In this document: positions 1-8,936 of the stretch, piece by piece | Layout: every line of letters starts with the position of its first letter | How positions within the stretch are numbered: position 1 is the stretch's first letter | NCBI GenBank assembly: GCA_023247075.1 | Contig: JAHFHD010000002.1 | Span: forward strand, 1 to 35,629 | Length of the DNA: 35,629 nucleotides | Direction: 5' to 3' | Source: Candidatus Omnitrophota bacterium | GTDB taxonomy: Bacteria; Omnitrophota; Omnitrophia; Omnitrophales; Danuiimicrobiaceae | Translations under genes and position numbers: made by a program | The notes under the pieces: model-generated | The model's input: the letters and a program-made list of their open reading frames with translations, nothing else | Told to the model about the DNA's origin: nothing | Databases searched by the model: none

Positions 1-676
1 CGCCTGACGCAAGACGAATCCAGCCTAAATAAATAGAAGTTGGAATCGCAACGTAACCAAGCGCAAGCGCAACGGCAAATACCTGACCCACAAAATTTGC
101 AGTTTTAAGCGACCCCTCTTTAACGAGTCCAAGCGTTTGAATCCAGCTTGAAGCGCCGTGCCCTAAATGCGCACTCAAAAGTGCCATTGCCGCCACATAA
201 ATAGCGGCAAGTAACTGGTCCTGAAAACTGAGGACGACCATTGAGTACACGTCATGGCGTCCAAGCGAATCTGTCAGATGAGAAATCTCTGGGTGTGTCA
301 CGCGAAATGTGAAATGAAGCAGATGAAAAATAATAAAAGCAAAAATAGCAAGACCTGAAAGCATCATGCTTTTGGCAGCAACGGTTGTTTGAATGGACCC
401 GCTTGCTTTGTAAGAAACAGGTCGCGCCGTGCGGTTTGTTATGGCAAGCTGGATAGCAAATACAATATGGATGAGCACTGAAAAAAACAAAACCCCTCGG
501 GCGACCCATAAAAGACATCCCAAGTGACGGAGTTTTTCAGCATAGGCGTTTAAAGCATTTTGACCTGCAAAAATAAGCAAATTTCCTGCTAAGTGGGCCA
601 TCACAAAGCCGAGCAGGACAAGACCGGTCACAGCCACAACTACTTTTTTTCCAATAGATGAGGATAAGAAGTTCAT
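1..676 (-). CDS. sdhC: succinate dehydrogenase cytochrome b subunit (b558 type), 3' end outside the window
   Basis: Manual reverse-strand translation from ATG at 676-674: MNFLSSSIGKKVVVAVTGLVLLGFVMAHLAGNLLIFAGQNALNAYAEKLRHLG... stays open to base 1. Multiple hydrophobic helices with conserved His; absent from the ORF track because it runs off the edge. Confidence 0.85.
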   Translation of the reverse strand, partial: MNFLSSSIGKKVVVAVTGLVLLGFVMAHLAGNLLIFAGQNALNAYAEKLRHLGCLLWVARGVLFFSVLIHIVFAIQLAITNRTARPVSYKASGSIQTTVAAKSMMLSGLAIFAFIIFHLLHFTFRVTHPEISHLTDSLGRHDVYSMVVLSFQDQLLAAIYVAAMALLSAHLGHGASSWIQTLGLVKEGSLKTANFVGQVFAVALALGYVAIPTSIYLGWIRLASG

Positions 677-755
677 TTGATTTCTCTATTTTCGGCGCAT
701 TCTACCACATTCTGAAAGAGGTCAAATCGCCAGACTTGAATACATTTCTCAAGAA

Positions 756-1934
756 TCAATCCAGCGAAGGTAAAACCTTAGAAAAAAAATCTTTGTAGGG
801 GAGAGCCATTTCCAACTTTGAGAACTTTTGGGGAGCATCTCCTGTAAAGATTACGTATTTTTCTGTTGGCTTTGAGACAAATTGGTCCAATGTCCTAAGC
901 CCGCCTAAATCATGCTCAGAAACATTTTTTCCTAATTTGCACTCAATCGCAACAAGTTTCGACCCAGTATCTAAAACCCAATCCACTTCGGCGCCCGAAT
1001 CTGTTCTAAAAGAGCTGATTTTCCACCCCTTCTTTTGGGCATGATTAAACGCTGCCATCTGGAGAAAAACCCATTGTTCGAAAAGACTTCCTTTTTCAAG
1101 TGGGCTCAGTTGACCTTTGTGAATCCCAAGAAGAGCATTACGCACACCCAAATCAAAAAAGACAAAACGTTCCCGTTGACTCACCCGCCGTTTTGAAATT
1201 TTCGGCCGAAATGCTTGAATGCGGTAGGCTACAAGCGTGTCTTCTAAAAGTGTAAAAAACCGGCGTAGCGTCTCCTTTGGAATTTCGCTGTCACTGGCAA
1301 GCTTGGAGTAGTTAATCCATTGGCCGCTTGCTTCTGCAGCCAAATCCAAAAATCGTGCGTAAGAACCCAAATTTCTTGTAAGCGCTTCAGCTTGAATTTC
1401 TTCCCGCAAATAAATTTGGCCGTAACTGTCAAGAAGCTCTTCGGCTATTTTCTTTTCTTCCAAATAAATCCCAGGAAGAGTCCCGATGCGCAATGCTTTT
1501 TCCAAATGAAACTGCGTTTCAAGCTCCCAAAAAGAAAGTGGGTCTAGATTCTCAATTAAGATTCTCCCGGGAAGTAGATTGGCATGTCCCCGTTTCAATT
1601 TCCGGGCGCTGGAACCAGTCAATAAAAATCGATGCTTGCATCCTCCATCAAGAAGCGCTTGAATGATGTTGAGTAACGCAGGAGCCCGCTGAATTTCATC
1701 AATTAAAATGAGAGATGGCTTAACGATGGCCATAATTTCACGCTTCAAACGCCCCGGATCTTTGACGTACGAAAGATACAGGCTTTCATCCATTAAGTTG
1801 ATTATTTTCTCCGGATGAATAGAACGCATGAGGGTAGACTTGCCAACTTGGCGGGGTCCCAAGAGCAAAACACTCTTGGGTGAAGCTTGTATTCGAGACC
1901 TGAGCGCTCTGTCCAACATGTAGGTCATTTTCAA
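756..1934 (-). CDS. AAA_14/DUF4143-type ATPase
   Basis: Walker A LLLGPRQVGKST, Walker B LILIDEIQ, C-terminal DUF4143-like nuclease-type motif (GAEVDWVLD...VAIECKLGK). Confidence 0.9.
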   Translation of the reverse strand: MKMTYMLDRALRSRIQASPKSVLLLGPRQVGKSTLMRSIHPEKIINLMDESLYLSYVKDPGRLKREIMAIVKPSLILIDEIQRAPALLNIIQALLDGGCKHRFLLTGSSARKLKRGHANLLPGRILIENLDPLSFWELETQFHLEKALRIGTLPGIYLEEKKIAEELLDSYGQIYLREEIQAEALTRNLGSYARFLDLAAEASGQWINYSKLASDSEIPKETLRRFFTLLEDTLVAYRIQAFRPKISKRRVSQRERFVFFDLGVRNALLGIHKGQLSPLEKGSLFEQWVFLQMAAFNHAQKKGWKISSFRTDSGAEVDWVLDTGSKLVAIECKLGKNVSEHDLGGLRTLDQFVSKPTEKYVIFTGDAPQKFSKLEMALPYKDFFSKVLPSLD

Positions 1935-2148
1935 TGAAATTGACCTAAAGTCAAGCTAAATTAGAACTGAATCTTTGCAAATTGGCTTGTTCTATTCTTT
2001 AACTCCTCCAGCCGCTCCTCAAAAAAAGGGCACCTTCTTGTTTCCCTAAATCGCTTTTCCTCCCTCTTTACCAAAGAGGGAATGAGAGGGGTTCTTCGTT
2101 TTGCAAAGGTCAGTTAGGAGACAAGGCGATTTTGTAAACCATGTTTCT

Positions 2149-2703
2149 TCAGAGCTTTTTAAAAATTAGTTCAATTGGAAGGCCGACGGCATTTGAGAAA
2201 AGTCCTTTTACTTCTTCAACAATACCGCCGTGGGAAGATTGAATGGCGTATGCACCCGCTTTGTCGAGTGGATTTACTTTCTTGAAATAATTCGTGATTC
2301 CTTTTGAGGTAAGCGGCTTGAGACGTACTTTTGTTTTTTCAGAGAAAACAATTTTTTTTGTGAGCCGACCGGAGACAATCCAAAACATAGCGACGCCTGT
2401 GTACACCAAATGCCACCGACCTTGAAGCTTGCCCAAAATAAAATGCGCGTCCTTCATGTCTTTTGGTTTGCCAATGATTTTACCCTGATGGTAAACAATG
2501 GTGTCAGCCGCGAGAATTGTTCCGGATTTTATTTTCTTCTGACACGACTCTACTTTTTTCACCGCATGAATTTGAACCACGCAAGATGGAGTGCCTTTTA
2601 AATTTGGATTCTCGTCATAATCCGGTTTTAAAATTCGGAAGCAGATTCCAGCCTCTTTGAGTAAAGATTTTCTTCTCGGTGAAGTAGAGGCAAGGTAAAT
2701 CAT
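2149..2703 (-). CDS. maf: Maf-like nucleoside triphosphate pyrophosphatase
   Basis: MIYLASTSPRRKSLLKEAGICF..., ILAADTIVYHQGKIIGKP. Start moved to the internal Met; TAATG overlap with the upstream gene's stop. Confidence 0.9.
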   Translation of the reverse strand: MIYLASTSPRRKSLLKEAGICFRILKPDYDENPNLKGTPSCVVQIHAVKKVESCQKKIKSGTILAADTIVYHQGKIIGKPKDMKDAHFILGKLQGRWHLVYTGVAMFWIVSGRLTKKIVFSEKTKVRLKPLTSKGITNYFKKVNPLDKAGAYAIQSSHGGIVEEVKGLFSNAVGLPIELIFKKL

Positions 2704-3959
2704 TAGGCGAGGCTCCGCGCAGCGCTTCGGCCTGCAATTGCACCTGTACTCCAAGCCCATTGAAAATTAAATCCACCGATTCGACCGTCCACATCCATCG
2801 CTTCGCCTGCAAAATAAAGTCCGTGAACTAGTTTTGATTCCATCGTAGAAACATTGATTTCTTTTAGATTCACTCCACCTGCCGTCACCTCCGCTTTTGC
2901 GTAACCAAAAACGCCCGTCACTTCAAGTGGGTAATGAAGCAGTGAGCGGGCAAGCTGTTTCCAATTTTCACCCGAACAGCTCCCAATCGGTTCATCTAAA
3001 CGAATGCTGGCTTTTCTGAGCAATATCTCCACAAAGCGCTCAGGCAATGGAAATTCATCCGCTAAAATATTTTTAATGAGTTTATTCGGATTTCGTTTCT
3101 GCATTGATTCAAACGCGCGTTTAATCGATTCATCATTGTGCTTAGGAAGAAAGCTCGCTGTGATTTGAGGATGCTCTTCCTCCTTTGCGCTTGCGAAGTG
3201 CCGACTCACATCAAGTGCCGCAGGCCCGCTAAAACCAAAATGGGTAAACAAAAACGAATCGCGGTATTCACACTCTTTCTTTCCATCCTTAAAAAAAGAA
3301 AGGTTCGCTTCAAGTGTAATGCCGCTTAAACTTTTCCAGTCACGGTCACTCGTCAGAAGGGGCGTGAGCGCGGGGTAAGTATTCACAATTGTGTGGCCAA
3401 AGTTTTTTGAAATCCGGTAGCCTGCTCCGTCGCTTCCAGTGGTGGGGTGAGAAAGTCCGCCTGTCGTTAAAATTACTTTTCGTGCGAGAATTTCTGAAAC
3501 GCCATTAGAATCTTTCAAACGAAAAAAATCTCCGGCTTGTTTAACTTCTTTAATCCGCACGCCTGTTCTTAAAGCAACCCCAACCTGCTTTGCCTCTTGA
3601 ATCAGTGCATCAAGAACTGTTTGCGCTGAATTGGTAACCGGAAAATATTTTCCGGTTGGCTCAAGCGTAAGCTCAACCCCAATTTCCTTAAAAAACTGAA
3701 TGGTTTCGTCTCCAGGCTTAAACGCCTCAAAAACATGTTTGATAAAATGACTTGGGCCGCCGTGAAAATCGGTTGATTTGACTTCTCGGTTCGTGACATT
3801 GCAGCGCGTTCCGCCTGACATTAAAATTTTTGCGCCTATTTTTTCTTTGGTGTCAAAAAGAACGACTTGCTTCGCTCCCATTCGTCCCGCCCAAATCGCA
3901 GCAGTAAGTCCTGCGGCGCCTGCGCCAATAATTGCAATGTCGCTTGGTTGGTCATTCAT
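2703..3959 (-). CDS. NAD(P)/FAD-dependent oxidoreductase, HI0933/YhiN family flavoprotein
   Basis: IAIIGAGAAGLTAAIWAGRMGA dinucleotide-binding motif; MSGGTRCNVTN; C-terminal GLYFAGEAMDVDGRIGGFNFQWAWSTG. Start chosen at MNDQPSD. Confidence 0.92.
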   Translation of the reverse strand: MNDQPSDIAIIGAGAAGLTAAIWAGRMGAKQVVLFDTKEKIGAKILMSGGTRCNVTNREVKSTDFHGGPSHFIKHVFEAFKPGDETIQFFKEIGVELTLEPTGKYFPVTNSAQTVLDALIQEAKQVGVALRTGVRIKEVKQAGDFFRLKDSNGVSEILARKVILTTGGLSHPTTGSDGAGYRISKNFGHTIVNTYPALTPLLTSDRDWKSLSGITLEANLSFFKDGKKECEYRDSFLFTHFGFSGPAALDVSRHFASAKEEEHPQITASFLPKHNDESIKRAFESMQKRNPNKLIKNILADEFPLPERFVEILLRKASIRLDEPIGSCSGENWKQLARSLLHYPLEVTGVFGYAKAEVTAGGVNLKEINVSTMESKLVHGLYFAGEAMDVDGRIGGFNFQWAWSTGAIAGRSAARSLA

Positions 3960-3994
3960 ATGCTTGCGAAATTGAATCAAAAAAATTTGCTTTT

Positions 3995-4297
3995 TTAAGG
4001 ATGGGGTGTGATGGCAATAATTGTAATTTGTTTCTTCTGAGGACCGTAACACCAAAAGATTCGGTAAGCAGAAGGTGTCTTGTTTTGAGCATATGCTTCA
4101 AATACCTTTTCGCCTGAAGCAAATGGATGTGGAATGGTTGTGTATTCATGCGTGTGAAGTGACGGGTGCTTTGGATTTGTTTGCAAAAACCCAATTGATT
4201 TTTTAATTTGTTTGACTAGGCCAGAATGAGCAGGATTTTTTTCGAGATTTTTTAACGCTGTCTTCGCTGTGACCGTGAAGAAAATTTCAAACATCAC
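3995..4297 (-). CDS. RelE/ParE-superfamily-like toxin
   Basis: Small basic protein (MMFEIFFTVTAKTALKNLEKNPAH...YRIFWCYGPQKKQITIIAITPHP) downstream of, and overlapping by 4 nt, a small antitoxin-like ORF. Confidence 0.6.
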   Translation of the reverse strand: MMFEIFFTVTAKTALKNLEKNPAHSGLVKQIKKSIGFLQTNPKHPSLHTHEYTTIPHPFASGEKVFEAYAQNKTPSAYRIFWCYGPQKKQITIIAITPHP

Positions 4298-4599
4298 GCA
4301 GATTCTTTCAAATATTGAGCATAATCTTCATCCCCTTTGACAAGCCGCTTATTCTTTGCATCCTTCAACCCTTTTTGGACTGCCTCTTTTGCTTCCTGAT
4401 TTTTGAACAGCCACGCTTCATGAGCAGGAACTGTTGCCTGAGGATCGAGAATATATTGCCCCAAAGAATTTTTGTAAACCCTGAAGCTAAAAACTTTCAC
4501 AGCGCCTGTTCGAGCCAGTGTAATTCGGTTTTTGGAATCCATCCTTGCTTCACTAACTTCTTCGAAATGATTGTCCTTTAAAAGGTCTTGTTTTGTCAT
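4294..4599 (-). CDS. antitoxin-like protein (AbrB-like N-terminus)
   Basis: MTKQDLLKDNHFEEVSEARMDSKNRITLARTG...GQYILDPQATVPAHEAWLFKNQEAKEAVQKGL; translationally coupled to the RelE-like ORF. Confidence 0.6.
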   Translation of the reverse strand: MTKQDLLKDNHFEEVSEARMDSKNRITLARTGAVKVFSFRVYKNSLGQYILDPQATVPAHEAWLFKNQEAKEAVQKGLKDAKNKRLVKGDEDYAQYLKESA

Positions 4600-4651
4600 T
4601 TGGACACCTCCCGGTTCAAAACAAAGGTAGCACAAAGTGGGAATAGAATCA

Positions 4652-4676
4652 AGTGGGATATTATGCTTTTCCCACT
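4652..4676. promoter_or_regulatory. inverted repeat AGTGGGA-N11-TCCCACT upstream of the TA pair (candidate autoregulatory operator)
   Basis: AGTGGGATATTATGCTTTTCCCACT; a further direct copy AGTGGGAA at 4636-4643. Confidence 0.45.
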
Positions 4677-4730
4677 ACCCCAAACAGGAAAGTGTTTATT
4701 TGGCTCTTTTGAAGTGATTTTTGACTTTTT

Positions 4731-4792
4731 GTCATTCCCGCGAAAGCGGGAATCCAGGTTCTGGATCCCCGATGAGAGATTTCGGGGATGAC
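4731..4792. repeat. palindromic intergenic repeat (GTCATTCCCGCGAAAGCGGGAAT type)
   Basis: Nested hairpins ATTCCCGC-gaaa-GCGGGAAT and ATCCCCGA...TCGGGGAT bounded by GTCAT...ATGAC. Confidence 0.8.
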
Positions 4793-4815
4793 AAACCTGT
4801 GTGAACTTCAATGGG

Positions 4816-5811
4816 CTAAACAATTACACAGGAAAAAGTCTTTTGAGCGGGAATGTAGCGGCTTAATTCCTTAAGGCAAAACTCGTAAACCTGATGTTCC
4901 AGTTCTTTTGGGTAACTACACATTCCGCTCCGCTCTTCAATCGGCCCTGCAAATAGCTTTTCATCCGGGTAAAGCCGATGCATGGTTTCATAAATCGGCT
5001 TGGGGAGGCGGAAGAGACCAAGACTCACGGAATGCAAGCGGTTGGCGTCCACCATTTCAAAGGCGCGCTTGAAAAGCTGCGCGTACTCTCCCGCATAATC
5101 TGCGCAGTAAATCACGGGGTCAAAGCGAAGGCCAATTTTCCACCCGCTCATTTGAAGCGCTTGGATCGATTGAAGCCGCGCTTCAATCGATGGTGTTTTG
5201 CTTTCAAGTGAACGGTTGATTTTTTCCGGCGCGAGACTAAACGCTGCAATGCAATTTTGAACAGGTTTGCGGCTCAAAAGCGAACTAACCTGCGCACTCT
5301 TTGTTCGAAGTTCCAAGTAGGTATTTGGATGACTTTCGAAAAACGGGAGGAACGATTCCAAAAAATTTGTCACGGATTCAAACGCAAGACTGTCGCAATC
5401 GTAGCCAGAAAAAAAATAAATTTCTTCCTCAGGAAATTCTGAAATTTTTTTGAGAATCGCATCCTGAAAATCCTCGTAATTCACAAATAAAACGTAGTGT
5501 GCTGAGCGGTACATTCCCTGCAAGAAACAGTACCGGCAATCGTAGGGACAGTTGAGCATGTGTGAAAAATAAAAATTGCGGGTGCCGCCAATGGCATATT
5601 CACTTGGAGCAGGAAGGACAAGCGAACCTGTTTTATTTGCAAGAATGAGCGCTGGATTTTCTTTCTGAAGACGGAAATTTTGGGCTTTTGGGTTGAATAC
5701 CTCGCCGTAGTAATCGCAAGCAACTCGGTGAGCATTTGGGAACCGCTTTAAAATTTCCTGAACGCGGAGGTTGGGTAAAAGATTTTCTTCAAAGTAAATG
5801 GTGTCAATCAT
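4816..5811 (-). CDS. spore photoproduct lyase-family radical SAM protein
   Basis: CX3CX2C motif (CPYDCRYCFLQG) in an SPL-like context (YAIGGTRNFYFSHMLNCPYDCRYCFLQGMY; FDPVIYC; ERSGMCSYPKELE). Confidence 0.85.
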   Translation of the reverse strand: MIDTIYFEENLLPNLRVQEILKRFPNAHRVACDYYGEVFNPKAQNFRLQKENPALILANKTGSLVLPAPSEYAIGGTRNFYFSHMLNCPYDCRYCFLQGMYRSAHYVLFVNYEDFQDAILKKISEFPEEEIYFFSGYDCDSLAFESVTNFLESFLPFFESHPNTYLELRTKSAQVSSLLSRKPVQNCIAAFSLAPEKINRSLESKTPSIEARLQSIQALQMSGWKIGLRFDPVIYCADYAGEYAQLFKRAFEMVDANRLHSVSLGLFRLPKPIYETMHRLYPDEKLFAGPIEERSGMCSYPKELEHQVYEFCLKELSRYIPAQKTFSCVIV

Positions 5812-5900
5812 AGGTCTTGTTTTCGTATTATTTTAGCTTTGTAAAGTTCATGTTATGCTTCCTGTGAAACAGCACCCTCTACGAGAGCTACCTTTCGCCA

Positions 5901-5999
5901 TGTCATCCTGAGCCCGGGCGAAGGATCTAGCGTTTGTTTTTGCTAGATCCTTCACTACGCCCCACAAATTTATTTTGCGGGGCTTCGTTCAGGATGACA
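5901..5999. repeat. class-1 palindromic element (TGTCATYCTGA...TCAGGATGACA)
   Basis: GAAGGATCTAGC (5920-5931) / GCTAGATCCTTC (5942-5953) perfect stem; outer TGTCATCCTGA / TCAGGATGACA. Confidence 0.9.
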
Positions 6000-6809
6000 C
6001 GCGAAGGGGGTGAAATTAATTTCCTTCTCAAGCGCAGTTAAAACATCTTGTGCCTTATTTAACTGTTTGAGCCGCTCGGTAATGTCACTCGCACGAAGCA
6101 ATCCAAGCGTTTCAATTCGCTTGAGCAGCCGATTTAAACGATGTTCTTCGGTTGCCGTAAAATGCCACTGTTTTACAAGTTGCTCAAATAGTTGAGCGGG
6201 TTGGCCAAGCGCTTCAAGTGTTCCTGAACGATTTGAAAGCGCTGCGCTTAATTTATCAATCGCATCTAAATTTTTATTGATGAGCGTTCGAGCGCTTTCT
6301 GGCGACACATTTGAAATGGGCGATTTTTGATTGTCCGAAATAATTTTGTAACATTGAATGAGTTCTGCTGTAGAAAATCGAATAGCTGCTTCATAAAAAC
6401 CGCTCGCTTCCATCTCGTACAAAAACCCCTCTGAATAAATTTCTTCTGGCTTCGTCACCGTCATCACAGGAAGTCGCATTTCCTGCCAATCGAAGGTAAG
6501 AGGTGGGTACCAGTTCTGCTTATGCTCAGCATCTGAGATTTTTGAAGCGAGCACTCCCGTGCCAAGCTCAAGCGTTTCGTGACCAGCAATTCCGACATTG
6601 AGCCAAGCCGTGCTCTTTTGCGCCTTAAGCCATCCAGCTAAATAAGCAACTGCTTGAGCAGCTCGATTTTTCCCAGGCCCGGAAACAATCAGCCGTTTTT
6701 CCTCTCCTGTAAAAAGTGAAAAGGCATTCACACCCGGAACCAACTTGAGACGGAAATGGTCAATGATGGGCCTTGCTTCCTCAGCAAATGCAACTACAAA
6801 GCAAAGCAT
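5970..6809 (-). CDS. nucleoside-phosphorylase-superfamily-like protein; C-terminus runs into a class-1 repeat
   Basis: LCFVVAFAEEARPIIDHF..., LIVSGPGKNRAAQAVAYLAGW, WLNVGIAGHETLELGTGVLASKI; last residues CHPERSPAK are repeat-encoded. Confidence 0.65.
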   Translation of the reverse strand: MLCFVVAFAEEARPIIDHFRLKLVPGVNAFSLFTGEEKRLIVSGPGKNRAAQAVAYLAGWLKAQKSTAWLNVGIAGHETLELGTGVLASKISDAEHKQNWYPPLTFDWQEMRLPVMTVTKPEEIYSEGFLYEMEASGFYEAAIRFSTAELIQCYKIISDNQKSPISNVSPESARTLINKNLDAIDKLSAALSNRSGTLEALGQPAQLFEQLVKQWHFTATEEHRLNRLLKRIETLGLLRASDITERLKQLNKAQDVLTALEKEINFTPFACHPERSPAK

Positions 6810-7226
6810 TTAAAGTTCCTGGACGTTTGTGCGACGGTCGACTACGCGGAATGTTTTCTGGCCAAAAACTCGGTCGTATGCAAAAACGCGGAATTCATAT
6901 TCTCCTGGATTTGGAAAACTGAGTCCGCGTAGACAAAATACCATTTCGTGGGCAAGAAGTGGGTCGTTCACTTTGATTTCACCTGGCGCTTCTGCGCGGG
7001 CAATCACCGCGTCGCTTGCGAGGTCAATAAGCTCAAGGCGCACTGAGTAACTTCCCATTGCGTCCGTAAACTTAATGTAAACCGAAAGCGTGTAATGAAC
7101 GCATGGAAATTTTGTGGCGTTGATGTTTTCAAAAATGCCAATTAGGCTTTTTTTATTGGTTCCATGCTCTGTAATCACGTAGTCACAAAGCAGCATCGCA
7201 TTGAGATGTGGAGTTCGGATATTCAC
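6810..7226 (-). CDS. DUF6941-like conserved protein
   Basis: MNIRTPHLNAMLLCDYVITEHGTNKKSLIGIFENINATKFPCVH... resembles this small conserved family. Confidence 0.55.
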   Translation of the reverse strand: MNIRTPHLNAMLLCDYVITEHGTNKKSLIGIFENINATKFPCVHYTLSVYIKFTDAMGSYSVRLELIDLASDAVIARAEAPGEIKVNDPLLAHEMVFCLRGLSFPNPGEYEFRVFAYDRVFGQKTFRVVDRRTNVQEL

Positions 7227-7304
7227 GTTCGAGTATCAATCCTTTTAAATATTCAAGCGGGATTGTAGCAAAAAGAGTGTGCTGGGAATAGCTTCGCTTG
7301 AATC

Positions 7305-7694
7305 TTAATTTTCGAGAGGGGAAGACAAAGCCACTTTGACCAGCTTCATGAGGTCGCTGCTTTCAATGGGTTTCGAGAGAAAGTAAACATCGCGCCCGGT
7401 GAGGCTAAGCGCCTGCATACGGGCTTCATGAAGTCCAGTGATGATGATGATTGGAATGTGTTTGGTGGAAGGATTGCTTCGAATAATGTCATAGACTTCA
7501 AAGCCGTTTAAGCCCGGCATATTAACGTCTGAGATTAAAAGATCTGGCGGCACGTCAGCAAGCTGTTTTACAGCTTGTCTGGAATCACAAAAGCTTTGGG
7601 TTTGATACCCCACACTCTTCAGTCGCTCAGACAAAACAAAGGCGAGATTTGGGTCGTCATCAATAATCATAATCGATTCGGTATTTTGAACCAT
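7305..7694 (-). CDS. single-domain response regulator (CheY-like receiver)
   Basis: MIIDDDPNLAFVLSERL, LLISDVNMPGLNGFEV phospho-acceptor Asp, FLSKPIE Lys. Confidence 0.92.
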   Translation of the reverse strand: MVQNTESIMIIDDDPNLAFVLSERLKSVGYQTQSFCDSRQAVKQLADVPPDLLISDVNMPGLNGFEVYDIIRSNPSTKHIPIIIITGLHEARMQALSLTGRDVYFLSKPIESSDLMKLVKVALSSPLEN

Positions 7695-7847
7695 GTTTTC
7701 ACCTGACAGAATTGTAGTTTAGGAGAGACTCAAAAACAAGAAAAAGTATTAATAAAGGCTTTAATTAACTAGACTTATTATTGCTTTTTAGGTGCTGTTT
7801 GGAATATAAAAAGGGTTGGATGGATTGGTGCTACGCCCTCTTTAAAA

Positions 7848-8585
7848 TCAAACTTGAAGCGGGCTTTGCCAGATGGCTTTCGCCACAAAAAAGGGGCCGA
7901 GTGACTCAATGTATTTAGCCGTTTGCTCCGTTTTCCTCATGTCCTGGATGACTCGGGAAAGCGGGTGCAAATCGCGGCTCACAAGCCCCAAAACAAATTC
8001 ATTGTCGCGCTTGTCCATGCCGTAGCAGGAAAGCCGAATGTCATGGACCAAATCGTGATTACCATATTCAATCCCGATTCTGGCATGCTCCATCAAAACT
8101 CGTCCCCGGTCGGCGGCAGGCAAAAGTTCAAATTCGGACTTCCGCCTCAAAGGGTACCAAATGGCCCATGGCCATTGGGGATTCAAAGCGCGCTTTAAGG
8201 GCTTGTAAAGAAGCCATTCTTCCAAATTTTCTTCGCGGCCAAGAGAATAGGTTCTCCCAAACATAGTCATTTCTGAATCACGCACAAGTGATGAGAACGC
8301 GGGTTGTAAAAATAAATCTCTTGCTGTGGTAACAAAGGTGTCTGGATTTTCACTCATCATCAGAACACCGATGCCCGTTGGATCAACTGCATCCTGGTAC
8401 AGCACACTTGGCAAAGCATATCCTTTAAGCGCTTGAATGATGGAAGCCGTTGATTTCGCGCCGCGAAATACCTGAAGCTGAATAAAAAGTCTCCGGTCAA
8501 GTGTTTGAGTCACGCCATTTTTAGGCGCTCCCTTTTCACGAATATCGAGAGCCTCTTTAACTGCATTGTCCTGCTGAGAATGCAT
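7848..8585 (-). CDS. hemQ: chlorite-dismutase-family coproheme decarboxylase (HemQ/ChdC)
   Basis: WAIWYPLRRKSEFELLPAADRGRVLMEHARIGIEYG...DNEFVLGLVSRDLHPLSRVIQDMRKTEQTAKYIESLGPFF; conserved Tyr (WYP) and His (MEHARIG). Start set at MHSQQ; upstream ORF extension is repeat sequence. Confidence 0.8.
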   Translation of the reverse strand: MHSQQDNAVKEALDIREKGAPKNGVTQTLDRRLFIQLQVFRGAKSTASIIQALKGYALPSVLYQDAVDPTGIGVLMMSENPDTFVTTARDLFLQPAFSSLVRDSEMTMFGRTYSLGREENLEEWLLYKPLKRALNPQWPWAIWYPLRRKSEFELLPAADRGRVLMEHARIGIEYGNHDLVHDIRLSCYGMDKRDNEFVLGLVSRDLHPLSRVIQDMRKTEQTAKYIESLGPFFVAKAIWQSPLQV

Positions 8586-8614
8586 ATTAACCTCTTCTTT
8601 AAATAATTCCAAAA

Positions 8615-8936
8615 TGTCATCCTGAGCGGCACATCTTGCGAGTGCGGACATCATCGTAGACGGACATCAAGTCCGTCACACTTTTGGAGAGAACCATCAA
8701 GTTTCTCCCAAAAAGTGCTCGCGCAACAAGCGCGCAGCGCGATGAGTACTGGCGCACATAATCGTAGGCAACGTCAAAGTTGCCTACGATTAGTGCTGGT
8801 GCATTGGCACCTGCATCAGGCGCCGGCAAAAGCGCGAGTGAAGGATCTAGCGATTGCCAGATTCTTCCGCCAAAATACTGGCGGACAAGTTAGTTCGCCC
8901 CGCAGAATAAATTTGCGGGGCTCCTTCAGAATGACA
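8615..8936. repeat. large (322 bp) compound class-1 palindromic element with nested inserts
   Basis: TGTCATCCTGAGC...CTTCAGAATGACA ends; internal hairpins ATCGTAGGCAACG..AAAGTTGCCTACGAT, TTCCGCCAaaatacTGGCGGA, GCCCCGCA-N9-TGCGGGGC. Confidence 0.85.

Noticed and set aside
252-518. ORF on the minus strand (88 aa)
   Set aside because: Out-of-frame within the sdhC coding sequence; Cys/His/Phe-rich composition typical of a shadow ORF.
5828-5855. TATTTTAGCTTTGTAAAGTTCATG as a third copy of the GTGAACTTCA/GGCTAAA flank
   Set aside because: Only loosely similar and AT-rich; cannot be separated from chance without a genome search.
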